Shown: positions 24,989 to 33,885 of the stretch, piece after piece
How positions within the stretch are numbered: position 1 is the stretch's first letter
How the letters are laid out: the number at the start of each line of letters is the position of its first letter
Source of the DNA: Arcobacter sp.
Lineage (GTDB): Bacteria > Campylobacterota > Campylobacteria > Campylobacterales > Arcobacteraceae
Direction of reading: 5' to 3'
Length of the DNA stretch: 50,346 bases
NCBI GenBank assembly: GCA_002685075.1
Contig: NYWO01000116.1
Coordinates: forward strand, 1-50,346
The notes under the pieces: model-generated
The model's input: only the letters and a program-made list of their open reading frames with translations
The model's database searches: none
Told to the model about the DNA's origin: nothing
Translations under genes and position numbers: made by a program

Positions 24989-25993
24989 ATGAATATAATT
25001 AAAAGTTTCCTATTAGTAGGATTATTATGTGTAACAACAGTCTTTGCAAATGTAAATGATGCAAAAGATACAAAAGAAAATAAAGAGATATTAAATACTT
25101 TATATGAAAAAGTAATTATAAAAGATGTAGAAAAGGCTTTAGAAGATATAAAAAGTTTAAAGCAAGCAGTTACAAATAAAGATGAAAAGAACTCAAAAGT
25201 AGATTTTGCAAAGCTTGTAAACTCATGGAAAAGTGTTGAAACTTTCTATCTTTTAGGAGATATAAATGAAGACTTTATTGATACTCCAAGATATATAGAT
25301 ATTTTTCATAATGGAAATGAAAATATAAAAGAACAACTTGATCGTGCAATTAAAAGTAAAGATGAAATTAGAATTGTATTATTTAAAAATTCTCTAAAAT
25401 CAATAAATGCTTTAGAGTATATGCTATTTTCAAAAGATATTAAAAATACAAGAGAAAATAAAATTACACTTACTATTTTAAATAGAATTACAAGCCATTT
25501 AAATGATATAAAAGATGAGTATATTGCACAAAAACAAAACTTTTTAAAAGATTTAAAAAAAGCAAATGCACTTACAATAAATGCAATTATTCAAAACACA
25601 TATAAACTAAAAGAGTGGAGAGTAGGTGATATTGCTGGATTTACTAAAAAGTATGAAGGAAAGCCTGATAATAAAAGAGCTGAGTATTTTATAAGTAAAA
25701 ATTCTACAAATGCAATTGAAGCTGTTTTAAATACATATAAAAAGGTATTAGATAATGACTCTTATGAAGACTATGGTGATTATCTTATAAAACTTACTGA
25801 TGGTAAAGAGATGAAAAGATTAAGAATGGCATTAAATAAGTCACTTGAATTGGTAAAAGAGATTAAAAATGATGATTTCTCAAATACAAAAGAGTTATAT
25901 GAAAATATAAATACTATTCATGTTGTACTTTTTGTAGAGATGCTAGAAGAACTTTCAATAAATGCAAAAATCTTAGATGCAGATGGTGACTAA
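24989..25993 (+). CDS. Second imelysin-like periplasmic protein (degenerate metal motif)
   Basis: 334 residues with a cleavable signal peptide (MNIIKSFLLVGLLCVTTVFA). The imelysin repeat is visible as LVNSWKSVETFYLLGDINED and, in the second half, NTYKLKEWRVGDIAGFTKKYEGKPDNK. At the place of the family's GxHxxE motif it reads SINALE, so the Gly and His are replaced while the Glu remains. It starts 3 bp after the DHOR stop. It may be a partner or scaffold instead of the metal-binding subunit. That difference from the first imelysin is seen directly; the consequence is inferred. Confidence 0.85.
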   Translation: MNIIKSFLLVGLLCVTTVFANVNDAKDTKENKEILNTLYEKVIIKDVEKALEDIKSLKQAVTNKDEKNSKVDFAKLVNSWKSVETFYLLGDINEDFIDTPRYIDIFHNGNENIKEQLDRAIKSKDEIRIVLFKNSLKSINALEYMLFSKDIKNTRENKITLTILNRITSHLNDIKDEYIAQKQNFLKDLKKANALTINAIIQNTYKLKEWRVGDIAGFTKKYEGKPDNKRAEYFISKNSTNAIEAVLNTYKKVLDNDSYEDYGDYLIKLTDGKEMKRLRMALNKSLELVKEIKNDDFSNTKELYENINTIHVVLFVEMLEELSINAKILDADGD

Positions 25994-25995
25994 GC

Positions 25996-26907
25996 TTGGG
26001 TAGCTTTTTTGGCACTTTACTTGAAGAGTATTTAATAAACCCAGATAAGAGAACTTACTGGGTTTATATACTTTCATCTTTTATTATTGCAATAATTTAT
26101 CTATACTTTAATAAAAAGCAAAGTAGGATAGTTTTTAGTTCAAAACTTTGGTTACATCCAAGTGCAAAACTAGATTATTACTACTTTATTCTTTCATACT
26201 TTATTAAAATAATGATGATTATTCCAATTGTAATTAGTGCAAAAACTATTGCTTTTTTTATAAATAAAAATCTATATTATGAGTTTGGTTTTAATCAAGT
26301 TCAAAGCTTTTCTTATGAAAATACACTTATTTTATACACAGTTATACTTTTTATTGTAAGTGATTTTACAAGATATTGGTTACATAGATTCTTGCATACT
26401 ATTCCATTTTTATGGGAGTTTCATAAGGTTCATCATAGTGCTAAAGTTTTAAATCCTTTAACTTTTTATAGAGTTCATCCTGTAGAAAATATTTTATTTG
26501 GCTTTAGATATTCGCTTTCTATTGGTTTTGTAACAGGAATATTTATTTATTTTTTTGGCTCAAAAATTGGACTTGTTGAGGTTTTAGGAGCAAATGCTTT
26601 TATCTTTGTTTTTTCACTTCTTGGTTCAAACTTAAGACATTCTCATATTCCTTTAGCTTATTTCAAAACTTTAGAAAAATGGTTTATTTCTCCAAAGCAG
26701 CACCAAATACATCACAGTAAAAAGTATTTTAATAAAAACTTTGGAGGCTATCTTAGTGTTTGGGATAGACTTTTTGGGACTTTAAAACTTTCGAATGAAG
26801 TAAAAATTTTAAAATTTGGACTTAAAAAGGAGCAGATGAAAAACTATGAATCTTTAATTAGTATATTACTTTACCCATTTATAAACATTTTAAAAAGGAA
26901 ACAATAA
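25996..26907 (+). CDS. Fatty-acid hydroxylase / sterol desaturase-family membrane di-iron protein
   Basis: 303 residues with TM segments at about 22-40, 65-90, 112-130 and 175-210. The histidine clusters of the membrane di-iron hydroxylase family are present: HRFLH, HKVHH and HQIHH, plus RHSH before the last cluster. Such enzymes use two irons and O2 to hydroxylate or desaturate lipids; the substrate here is unknown. It starts at TTG 25996, immediately after the imelysin stop, and ends 1 bp before the next ATG, so it is inside the Fur-box operon. Its placement with haem and imelysin proteins suggests a lipid-linked or redox step in that system. Confidence 0.85.
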   Translation: MGSFFGTLLEEYLINPDKRTYWVYILSSFIIAIIYLYFNKKQSRIVFSSKLWLHPSAKLDYYYFILSYFIKIMMIIPIVISAKTIAFFINKNLYYEFGFNQVQSFSYENTLILYTVILFIVSDFTRYWLHRFLHTIPFLWEFHKVHHSAKVLNPLTFYRVHPVENILFGFRYSLSIGFVTGIFIYFFGSKIGLVEVLGANAFIFVFSLLGSNLRHSHIPLAYFKTLEKWFISPKQHQIHHSKKYFNKNFGGYLSVWDRLFGTLKLSNEVKILKFGLKKEQMKNYESLISILLYPFINILKRKQ

Positions 26908-26908
26908 A

Positions 26909-28066
26909 ATGAAATATTTAAATTCACTTGCACTTATATCTAGTGCTATACTTTTAGGTGCTTGTACAACAACAAGTCCTTCAAAAGCAGAAATTTTAGA
27001 AAAAACAAAAGAAAAAGAGATTTTAGGAAAGATTCTATTTTTTGATAAAAACCTATCTAAAAATAGGACACAATCTTGTGCAACGTGTCATAATCCAGAA
27101 GCAGGATTTGTAGATGATAGAGATAATGGAATAAGCTCTATGGCATCACTTGGAGATGATGGACACTCCTTAGGAGATAGACAAGCTCCAAGTGCTGCGT
27201 ATGCCATGTTTAGTCCAGAATTCCATTATGATATGAAGAAAAAGCGTTATATTGGTGGGCAGTTTTGGGATGGTAGAGAAACAAATCTAGCAGGACAAGC
27301 AGGTGGACCTCCTACAAATCCAATTGAAATGGGAATGGCATCAAAAGAGACTACGGTTTTAAGACTTAAAGAAAATGAATATTATGTAAGTGCTTTTAAA
27401 AGTATTTATGGAGATGATATTTTCACAAAACCAAATAAAGCATATTCTGCTATGGCTGATTCAATTGCAAAGTTTGAAATGACAAAAGAGTTTGCTCCTT
27501 TTGATTCTAAATATGATAGATTTTTAAAAGGTGAGTATGATTTAACACCTTTAGAGGATTTAGGAAGAACACTTTTCTTCTCAAATAACAATAACTCTTG
27601 TGCAACTTGCCATGTTTTAAAAGGTGAAGATAAATTAGGGGAAACATTTACAAACTATGAATATCACAATATTGGAACGCCAATAAATCATGAACTTAGA
27701 GCTAAAAATGGTGTAAGCAATATTGACGGAGGTCTTTTAAATAATCCAGCTGTAAATGATGAAAATCAAAAAGGAAAATATAAAGTTCCAACATTAAGAA
27801 ATGTAGCTGTAACTGCTCCATATATGCATAATGGTGTTTTTAAAGAGTTAAAAACTGTTGTAGAGTTTTATGACAAATACAACAATAAAGAAAGAGTTTT
27901 AAATCCTGAAACTAATAAACCATGGGACAAACCTGAAGTTAAAGAAACTATTGCTTTAGAAGAATTAAAAGCTAAAAAACAAAATGATAGAAAAATTGAG
28001 TCTTTAGTAGCTTTTATGAAGCTATTAACAGATAAAAGATATGAGCATCTTTTAGAGAAAAAATAA
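26909..28066 (+). CDS. Di-haem cytochrome c peroxidase / MauG-family lipoprotein
   Basis: 385 residues with a lipoprotein signal (lipobox LLGAC, Cys19). Two haem c sites are visible, CATCH at 57-61 and CATCH at 231-235. CcpA/MauG-family motifs include LFFDKNLSKNRTQSCATCHNP, GGQFWDGRETNLAGQAGGPP, NPIEMGM, PTLRNVAVTAPYMHNGVFKE and LKTVVEFYDKYN. It reduces peroxides or oxidises a protein partner in the periplasm. As the last gene of the imelysin operon, it probably handles redox or oxygen chemistry tied to iron uptake. The operon ends at the hairpin 28065-28089. Confidence 0.9.
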   Translation: MKYLNSLALISSAILLGACTTTSPSKAEILEKTKEKEILGKILFFDKNLSKNRTQSCATCHNPEAGFVDDRDNGISSMASLGDDGHSLGDRQAPSAAYAMFSPEFHYDMKKKRYIGGQFWDGRETNLAGQAGGPPTNPIEMGMASKETTVLRLKENEYYVSAFKSIYGDDIFTKPNKAYSAMADSIAKFEMTKEFAPFDSKYDRFLKGEYDLTPLEDLGRTLFFSNNNNSCATCHVLKGEDKLGETFTNYEYHNIGTPINHELRAKNGVSNIDGGLLNNPAVNDENQKGKYKVPTLRNVAVTAPYMHNGVFKELKTVVEFYDKYNNKERVLNPETNKPWDKPEVKETIALEELKAKKQNDRKIESLVAFMKLLTDKRYEHLLEKK

Positions 28067-28089
28067 AAGAAGAGTTTCTCTCTTCTTTT
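28065..28089. terminator. Bidirectional terminator between the iron operon and nirD
   Basis: AAAAGAAGAG (28065-28074) pairs with CTCTTCTTTT (28080-28089) around TTTCT, a perfect 10-bp stem followed by AT-rich sequence on both sides. It separates two convergent operons. Confidence 0.75.
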
Positions 28090-28092
28090 ATA

Positions 28093-28401
28093 TTATATAT
28101 TAATAAATATCATATTATCTTCAATTTTACTTTCATAAACATTAGTACATCCACTATCATTTCCAAGAACACCACCTGTTTTTAAATCAACATCCCAATT
28201 ATGCATAGGACATGTTACAACAGATTCATGAACTAACCCTTCACTTAATTTTCCTTGTTTATGTGGGCATATATTGTTGATTACAAATATTGAATCATCT
28301 CTTGTTTTAAAAATAGCTATTTCTAAATCTCCATAGTGTACTACTCTTGAACCCATTTTTGGGATATTTTCTGTTTCCGTGATTTTAATCCATTTTGCCA
28401 T
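28093..28401 (-). CDS. nirD: Nitrite reductase [NAD(P)H] small subunit, Rieske protein
   Basis: 102 residues, a complete Rieske [2Fe-2S] domain. The ligands are in CPH (NNICPHKQGKLSEG) and CPMH (TCPMHNWDVDLKTG). It is the small subunit of the cytoplasmic assimilatory nitrite reductase NirBD. Its ATG overlaps the nirB stop (TAATG), the usual coupling of these two genes. Confidence 0.92.
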   Translation of the reverse strand: MAKWIKITETENIPKMGSRVVHYGDLEIAIFKTRDDSIFVINNICPHKQGKLSEGLVHESVVTCPMHNWDVDLKTGGVLGNDSGCTNVYESKIEDNMIFINI

Positions 28402-30869
28402 TATACTGTTTCCTTTGCTTCAAAACTTTCTGAATTTTCTGGTGCTATTACAATAGGACTAAACTCATCGGTAAAGCCGTCTTTTCTTGATTTTTCCCAT
28501 GGATCTATTTGAGCTGTTCTTTGAGATTCATCAAATCTTGCTGCATAAAAATCAATTCCAGACTTATCTTTTAATAGTGCATCTTTAACATATTCTAATC
28601 CAACTCTTTCAACCCAATGTGCAGTTCTTTCTAAGTAATATGCATCTTCTCTATAGAACTGCATAATTGCTTTTATATAATGATACAGCTCTTCATTTGT
28701 AGCTACTTTTGTAAAAAAGTCAGTAACTCTTACCTTTATTCCACCATTTCCTGCAATATGTATCTCCCATCCTGAATCAACAGCAATAACACCAATATCT
28801 TTAATAGTAGCTTCCGCACAGTTTCTAGGACATCCTGATACTGCAATTTTAAACTTATGTGGAGTCCATGAACCCCAAGTCATTTTTTCAATATCAATAC
28901 CTGTTTGCATAGCATCTTGAGTTCCAAATCTACACCATTGATTACCAACACAAGTTTTAACAGTTCTTAGACCTTTTGCATAAGCTTGACCTGATACAAA
29001 ACCACAGTCATTTAAATCTTTCCACATAGGCTCTAACTGCTCTTTTTTTACACCTAACATATCAAGTCTTTGCCCACCTGTGAATTTTACAGTTGGAACA
29101 TCATATTCAACAGCAATATCTGCCATATCTTTTAACTCTTTTGGAGATGTTAGTCCACCCCAAATTCTTGGAACTACTGAATATGTACCATCTTTTTGGA
29201 TATTTGCAAAAACTCTATCATTTACCAATAATGATCTTTTATCATTTTTATATTTATCATCATTGTATTTTACTAATAAGTAGTAGTTTACAGCAGGACG
29301 ACATTTAGTACAACCATCTTGGGTTTTCCAATCAAGTTTTCTAAATACATCATAAACATTATCAAAATCATTTGTATTAACACACTCTTTAATTTGCTTA
29401 TGATCAACATCACAACAATCACAAATACCCTCTACTGTATCGTTATATTCATCACCTAAAGTATTTACAAGTATTTGCTCAACTAGTCCTAAACATGAAC
29501 CACATGAAGCTCCTGCTTTTGTACAAGATTTTACTTCTCCTAATGTTTTTAAGTCATTATCTCTAATTCCACAAACAACATCACCTTTAGTAATTCCATT
29601 ACATCCACAAATTTCTTCATCATCACTCATAGCATTTATATCATTTCCACCATGACCAGCATCTCCTGAAAGTGCTGATTTACCAAATAGTATTTTAGTT
29701 CTTAAATCACTTATATCTGTATGCTCTTTTAAAAGTTTTAAATACCATGAAGCATCTGCGGTATCCCCATATAAAACAATACCAATAATTTTATCTTTAT
29801 AAATTACAAGTTTTTTATAAATACCAACTTTCTCATCAAGTAAGATTAACTCTTCAGTAGTTTCATCACCTAAATAATCACCTGCTGAGAATAAATCAAC
29901 TCCAGAGATTTTAAGTCTAGTAGAAAGGGTAGAACCACTATATCCCTCATCTTCTTTTCCAGCTAATTTCTTTGCACAAAATTTTGCTTGTTCATAAAGT
30001 GGTGCAACTAAACCATAAGTATTTCCATTATGTTCAGCACATTCACCAATAGCAAAGATATCTTCATCTGATGTTTGAAGATGGTCGTTTACTAAAATAC
30101 CTTTTTTGCACTCAAGTCCTGCATCATTTGCAAGTGCAATATTAGGAATAATTCCAGTAGCAAATACTACAATATTAGATTCAACTGTAGTTCCATCAGT
30201 AAAAGTTACACTTTCAACTTTACTTTCACCTTCAATTTTTTCAATTGTTGTATTTAGTTTAAATTCAATTCCGTAAGTTTCAAGATTCTTTTGAAGAAGT
30301 TTACCACCTGTTGAGTCAAGTTGTTGTGATAAAACTGAACCACTTCTATGAACTAAAATAGTTTTAATTCCATGCATTGCAATACCGTAAGCTGCTTCAA
30401 GTCCTAAAAGTCCACCACCTACAACTACTGCTGTTTTATCTTTAGAGATTAAATCTAAAATAGTATCACTATCAAGTTTAGTTCTAAAGCCTATAACATT
30501 TTCTAATTCACTACCAATTGTAGGAGGAATAAAAGAGTTTGAACCAGTTGCTATTAGTAATTTATCATATGAAAGTTCTTTACCATTTTGTGAGATTACT
30601 TTTTTATCTTCTTTATTGATTTTGATTACTTTATCACCTTTGTGCAAAGTGATATTATGCTCGTCATACCAAGTTTGATGATTTATGATTGTCTCTTCAA
30701 AAGTTTTTTCGCCAGATAAAAGGTACGATAACATGATTCGATTATAGTTTAAATGAGGTTCTTCCCCAAAAATCGTAATATCATATTTATCTTTTTGTAT
30801 ATCAAACAAGTCTTCAATAGTTCGAAGACCACTCATACCATTTCCAATTACTATTAACTTCTCTTTCAC
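28401..30869 (-). CDS. nirB: Nitrite reductase [NAD(P)H] large subunit
   Basis: 822 residues. The N-terminal FAD/NAD(P)H-binding part (VIGNGMSGLRTIEDL, VVVGGGLLGLEAAYGIAM, IFAIGECAEH) is followed by a BFD-like [2Fe-2S] region (CGCNGITKGDVVCGIRDND, CGSCLGLVEQIL). A further Cys-rich segment (CDCCD, DGCTKCRPAVNYYL) precedes the nitrite/sulfite reductase part with siroheme/[4Fe-4S] ligands CVGNQWC and CPRNC. The enzyme reduces nitrite to ammonium with NAD(P)H. All expected domains are present at normal length. It forms an operon with nirD. The promoter region 30870-31038 contains a copy of the shared nitrate-locus motif at 31018-31038. Confidence 0.94.
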   Translation of the reverse strand: MKEKLIVIGNGMSGLRTIEDLFDIQKDKYDITIFGEEPHLNYNRIMLSYLLSGEKTFEETIINHQTWYDEHNITLHKGDKVIKINKEDKKVISQNGKELSYDKLLIATGSNSFIPPTIGSELENVIGFRTKLDSDTILDLISKDKTAVVVGGGLLGLEAAYGIAMHGIKTILVHRSGSVLSQQLDSTGGKLLQKNLETYGIEFKLNTTIEKIEGESKVESVTFTDGTTVESNIVVFATGIIPNIALANDAGLECKKGILVNDHLQTSDEDIFAIGECAEHNGNTYGLVAPLYEQAKFCAKKLAGKEDEGYSGSTLSTRLKISGVDLFSAGDYLGDETTEELILLDEKVGIYKKLVIYKDKIIGIVLYGDTADASWYLKLLKEHTDISDLRTKILFGKSALSGDAGHGGNDINAMSDDEEICGCNGITKGDVVCGIRDNDLKTLGEVKSCTKAGASCGSCLGLVEQILVNTLGDEYNDTVEGICDCCDVDHKQIKECVNTNDFDNVYDVFRKLDWKTQDGCTKCRPAVNYYLLVKYNDDKYKNDKRSLLVNDRVFANIQKDGTYSVVPRIWGGLTSPKELKDMADIAVEYDVPTVKFTGGQRLDMLGVKKEQLEPMWKDLNDCGFVSGQAYAKGLRTVKTCVGNQWCRFGTQDAMQTGIDIEKMTWGSWTPHKFKIAVSGCPRNCAEATIKDIGVIAVDSGWEIHIAGNGGIKVRVTDFFTKVATNEELYHYIKAIMQFYREDAYYLERTAHWVERVGLEYVKDALLKDKSGIDFYAARFDESQRTAQIDPWEKSRKDGFTDEFSPIVIAPENSESFEAKETV

Positions 30870-31017
30870 TTTTAGTCCTTTTTTTCTTATGTTTAAATTA
30901 TTACTGAATATAAAATTTTATTGTATAAATATATGTATATAAAATATTCAATTTCTTAAAATTTATTTAATTTTTATAAATTATTAGCTAAATTGGTCTC
31001 AAGTAATAGTTATTTAG

Positions 31018-31038
31018 CTTAAATTTACATTAAATTTA
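31018..31038 (-). promoter_or_regulatory. Nitrate-locus motif, copy 1 (nirB upstream)
   Basis: On the reverse strand this reads AAATTTAATGTAAATTTAAG, a near-palindrome matching the motif found upstream of nirA, the second nasA and nrtA/narK. It lies about 150 bp upstream of nirB, touching the stop codon of the PP2C-kinase gene. Binding protein unknown; the AT-rich background is a caveat. Confidence 0.4.
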
Positions 31039-32766
31039 TTATTTGTAGAGAAATTGGAAAAATACAATTACTCCAAGTATTAAACTTATTGATTGCCAAA
31101 ATATTAATGGATTTCTTTCAATTAAAGCTGGTTTTGTTTTATTTAAAAACTTTTTATTTGGATTTCTTAAGTCATAAATAAATTCTGAGATTTCACTATA
31201 TCTATCATTTGGATCAATAGCTAAGGCTTTTTTCAAAGCTTCATCAATCCAAAGAGGTATTTTGCTATTTTCATCTTCATAAAGAGGGGTATATTTTAGT
31301 TTCTTTTGTTGCCTAGCATTTTCACATTTTGCTATATTTGTTCCATATGGAAATTTTCCACTAAGCATTTGATATGTTATTACTCCAAGAGAAAAGATAT
31401 CAGAACGATTTGTGCCTAAATATCCTAAAAAATATTCAGGTGCAGAATAGAGTGCAGTACCTTGAAGAGAATGCTGTTGCATAACTGTATCAATATCAGC
31501 AATCCCTTCAACACGAGTTGAACCGAAATCTATGATTTTTACAGAATCACTTTCATCTATTAGGACATTTTCAGGTCTTAAATCTTGATGTAGCATCTCA
31601 AGATTATGAAAAGCATATAGCCCTTTTGCAATCTGTTCGATTATATTACGTACATTTTCAAGTTTTGGTTTTGGATTATCTTTTATCCACTGTGTTAGGG
31701 TTTGACCTTGTATATATTCACTTACATTGTAAAGAAAGTTTTTCTTTCTTGTTTGTAAGAATGACTTTACAACATGTTCATTATTTATTTTTTTTGCAAT
31801 CCAATCCTCTAATAAAAATCTTTCTAAATATGCCTTATCTTCTTGTAATTCAATTGATGGAATTTTAAGAATTACATTTTCTTTTGTTTCTTCATCAGAT
31901 GCAAGATATACATGACTTCTTGGACTTGAGCTAATATTTCTAATAATAGTATAGCCATCAAACTTTTTTCTAGCTTCTAGCATAGGAGGAAGAGGTTTAT
32001 TTTCAAGCTCTTTATTTATATCTTTTATATCTTTATTTGGAATATTATCTATTCTTACTATTTGAATAGTAAGATTATCATTGCTTCCGTTTTTTAAAGC
32101 AGTATCAACAAAAAACTTGGCAAGTTTTTCATAATCATTCTCATATTTTTCTAAGTTATCTAATAAAAAATTATCTTCAAGATATTCATAAACACCATCA
32201 GTTGAAAGTATAAAAATATCATTTTTTTCTATTGGAATTGAGTCATAATCAATAGTAAGTTGCGAATCCATTCCCATAGCACGACTTAGATAACTCTTAT
32301 CACTTGATACCCATAGTCTATGGTCTTGGCTTAACTGTTCAATTTTTTTATCTCTTACTCTATAAATTCTTGAATCACCTAAGTGAAAAATATGTGCTGT
32401 TGTTGATTTTAAAATAATTGAACTAAGAGTACAAATATACCCTTTATCTTTATTTGAGGAGTGAATACTTTTTTTTGTTTGTGAGTAAAGCCAAGAGTTG
32501 GTTGCTGTTAAAATTCTGCTGGCTGATTTTTTAACAGACCAAGTCTGAGAGGTACAATAGTAATCTTCTAGAAAGGAGTTCACGGAAATTTTACTAGCAA
32601 TATCGCTTACATCACTACTACTTATGCCATCTGCTAAAGCAATTGCGATACCTTTGTATTTTAATAAATACTCATTTGGCACACTTATACCATGAAAGTC
32701 TTGGTTAACTTCCTTGTTACCTTTAGTAGAGTATTGACCGATTGTTACTTGTAAAATATTTTTCAT
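31039..32766 (-). CDS. Membrane-anchored PP2C phosphatase - Ser/Thr kinase fusion (copy 1)
   Basis: 575 residues. The N-terminal PP2C domain (about 5-235) has the metal-binding motifs ALADGISSSD, STDGVYEYL and GSNDNLTIQIV. A eukaryotic-like protein kinase domain (about 270-535) follows, with LKIP (catalytic Lys region), catalytic loop LHQDLRPENVLI, KIIDFGSTRV and GTALYSAPEYFLG. The loop has HQD in place of HRD, and the glycine-rich loop is weak. A C-terminal TM helix (about 553-573) anchors it with the enzyme domains in the cytoplasm. Such bifunctional enzymes occur in nitrate-assimilation clusters. It sits directly downstream of the FNT channel gene and upstream of nirB, and is paralogous to the protein at 45711-47336. 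The target is unknown. Confidence 0.88.
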   Translation of the reverse strand: MKNILQVTIGQYSTKGNKEVNQDFHGISVPNEYLLKYKGIAIALADGISSSDVSDIASKISVNSFLEDYYCTSQTWSVKKSASRILTATNSWLYSQTKKSIHSSNKDKGYICTLSSIILKSTTAHIFHLGDSRIYRVRDKKIEQLSQDHRLWVSSDKSYLSRAMGMDSQLTIDYDSIPIEKNDIFILSTDGVYEYLEDNFLLDNLEKYENDYEKLAKFFVDTALKNGSNDNLTIQIVRIDNIPNKDIKDINKELENKPLPPMLEARKKFDGYTIIRNISSSPRSHVYLASDEETKENVILKIPSIELQEDKAYLERFLLEDWIAKKINNEHVVKSFLQTRKKNFLYNVSEYIQGQTLTQWIKDNPKPKLENVRNIIEQIAKGLYAFHNLEMLHQDLRPENVLIDESDSVKIIDFGSTRVEGIADIDTVMQQHSLQGTALYSAPEYFLGYLGTNRSDIFSLGVITYQMLSGKFPYGTNIAKCENARQQKKLKYTPLYEDENSKIPLWIDEALKKALAIDPNDRYSEISEFIYDLRNPNKKFLNKTKPALIERNPLIFWQSISLILGVIVFFQFLYK

Positions 32767-32827
32767 ACTATATAACCTTAGTGGAGAATAAAGGAATTTA
32801 AAATTACGCTCCAGTAAAATTATTTCT

Positions 32828-32860
32828 AAACTTTATAGGCAAGTTATGCCTATAAAGTTT
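32828..32860 (-). terminator. Terminator hairpin downstream of the FNT channel gene
   Basis: AAACTTTATAGGCA and TGCCTATAAAGTTT form a perfect 14-bp stem with a 5-nt loop, followed on the reverse strand by T-rich sequence. It would separate the FNT transcript from the PP2C-kinase gene. Confidence 0.75.
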
Positions 32861-32865
32861 TTAGT

Positions 32866-33702
32866 TTATGCAGCTTTTTTACTTGCTGTAGTATTTAAAA
32901 CTCTTTTTGCATTTGTTCTAACATGTGTATAATATAATGGTAGACCAACAAATAATAAACCACCAAATAAGTTACCTAAAGCAACTGGTAATTCATTCCA
33001 TAATAAGTAATCAGCAATAGTAAAATCACCACCCATAATTAATGAGAATGGGAATAAAAACATATTTACAATCGAGTGTTCAAATCCCATAAAGAAGAAC
33101 AGCATAATTGGCATCCACATTGCTAAAAATTTACCAGAAACTGAAGTTGAAACCATAGCTCCTACAACACCCATAGATACCATCCAGTTACATAACATAG
33201 CTCTAATAAATACAGTAAACCATCCATCTACTCCATGTGCAGCATAACCTAAAGTCCTAGCTTCACCAATAGCAGCAACTTTTGCAGCAATTGCTCCACC
33301 ATCAGTATTAAATCCATATGTAAAGATAAATGCCATCATAACAGCAACACTAAAAGCACCACCAAAGTTACCAAGAGCAACTAATCCCCAGTTTCTTAAA
33401 ACTTGATTTGTTGAAACACCTGGTCTTTTATCAAGCCATGCTAATGGTACTAACATAAATACACCAGTTAATAAGTCAAATTTCATTAAGTACAACATAA
33501 TAAACCCAATAGGGAATAAAGCAGCTCCTAAAATTGGAGATCCTGATTTCATTGCAACTGTAATTGCAAATACTGCTGCTAATGCTAAAACTGCACCAGC
33601 CATATATGCTCTAATTAATGTATCTTTTGTAGACATGTAAACTTTTGATTCACCTGAATCAACCATCTTGGTAACAAATTCTGAGGGCTCTAAATATGCC
33701 AT
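32866..33702 (-). CDS. nirC: Formate/nitrite transporter family channel, probably nitrite (NirC-like)
   Basis: 278 residues with six hydrophobic segments and FNT-family features: N-terminal MAYLEPSEFVTKMVDSGESK, LIRAYMAGAVLALAAVFAIT, the LRNWGLVALGNFGGAFSVAV loop, the CNWMVSMGVVG segment and MPIMLFFFMGFEHSIVNMFLFP. Sequence alone does not separate formate from nitrite channels. Its position beside nirBD and the nitrate genes favours nitrite uptake or export. It has a good ribosome binding site (AAAGGA) and its own terminator, so it is probably monocistronic. Confidence 0.88.
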   Translation of the reverse strand: MAYLEPSEFVTKMVDSGESKVYMSTKDTLIRAYMAGAVLALAAVFAITVAMKSGSPILGAALFPIGFIMLYLMKFDLLTGVFMLVPLAWLDKRPGVSTNQVLRNWGLVALGNFGGAFSVAVMMAFIFTYGFNTDGGAIAAKVAAIGEARTLGYAAHGVDGWFTVFIRAMLCNWMVSMGVVGAMVSTSVSGKFLAMWMPIMLFFFMGFEHSIVNMFLFPFSLIMGGDFTIADYLLWNELPVALGNLFGGLLFVGLPLYYTHVRTNAKRVLNTTASKKAA

Positions 33703-33852
33703 GTTATTTCCTTTTTCGTAGTTTGATTTTTGATTAAAAACATTCGTTTAAATCACTTGTAAACATTAAAACAAAGAAAGTGAGGAAAAAAATGTGAAAA
33801 TAGAATTTAGCTGTATAATAAATAACCAATCAAAAAAATACAAAGTAGTTAA

Positions 33853-33865
33853 TATAATTTATAAT
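33853..33865 (+). promoter_or_regulatory. Overlapping -10-like boxes for the Tll0287-type kinase
   Basis: Two TATAAT hexamers (33853-33858 and 33860-33865) lie just before the AAAGAG ribosome binding site at 33875-33880. Their distance to the start fits a short leader. Confidence 0.35.
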
Positions 33866-33885
33866 ATAAATAAAAAAGAGTACAT

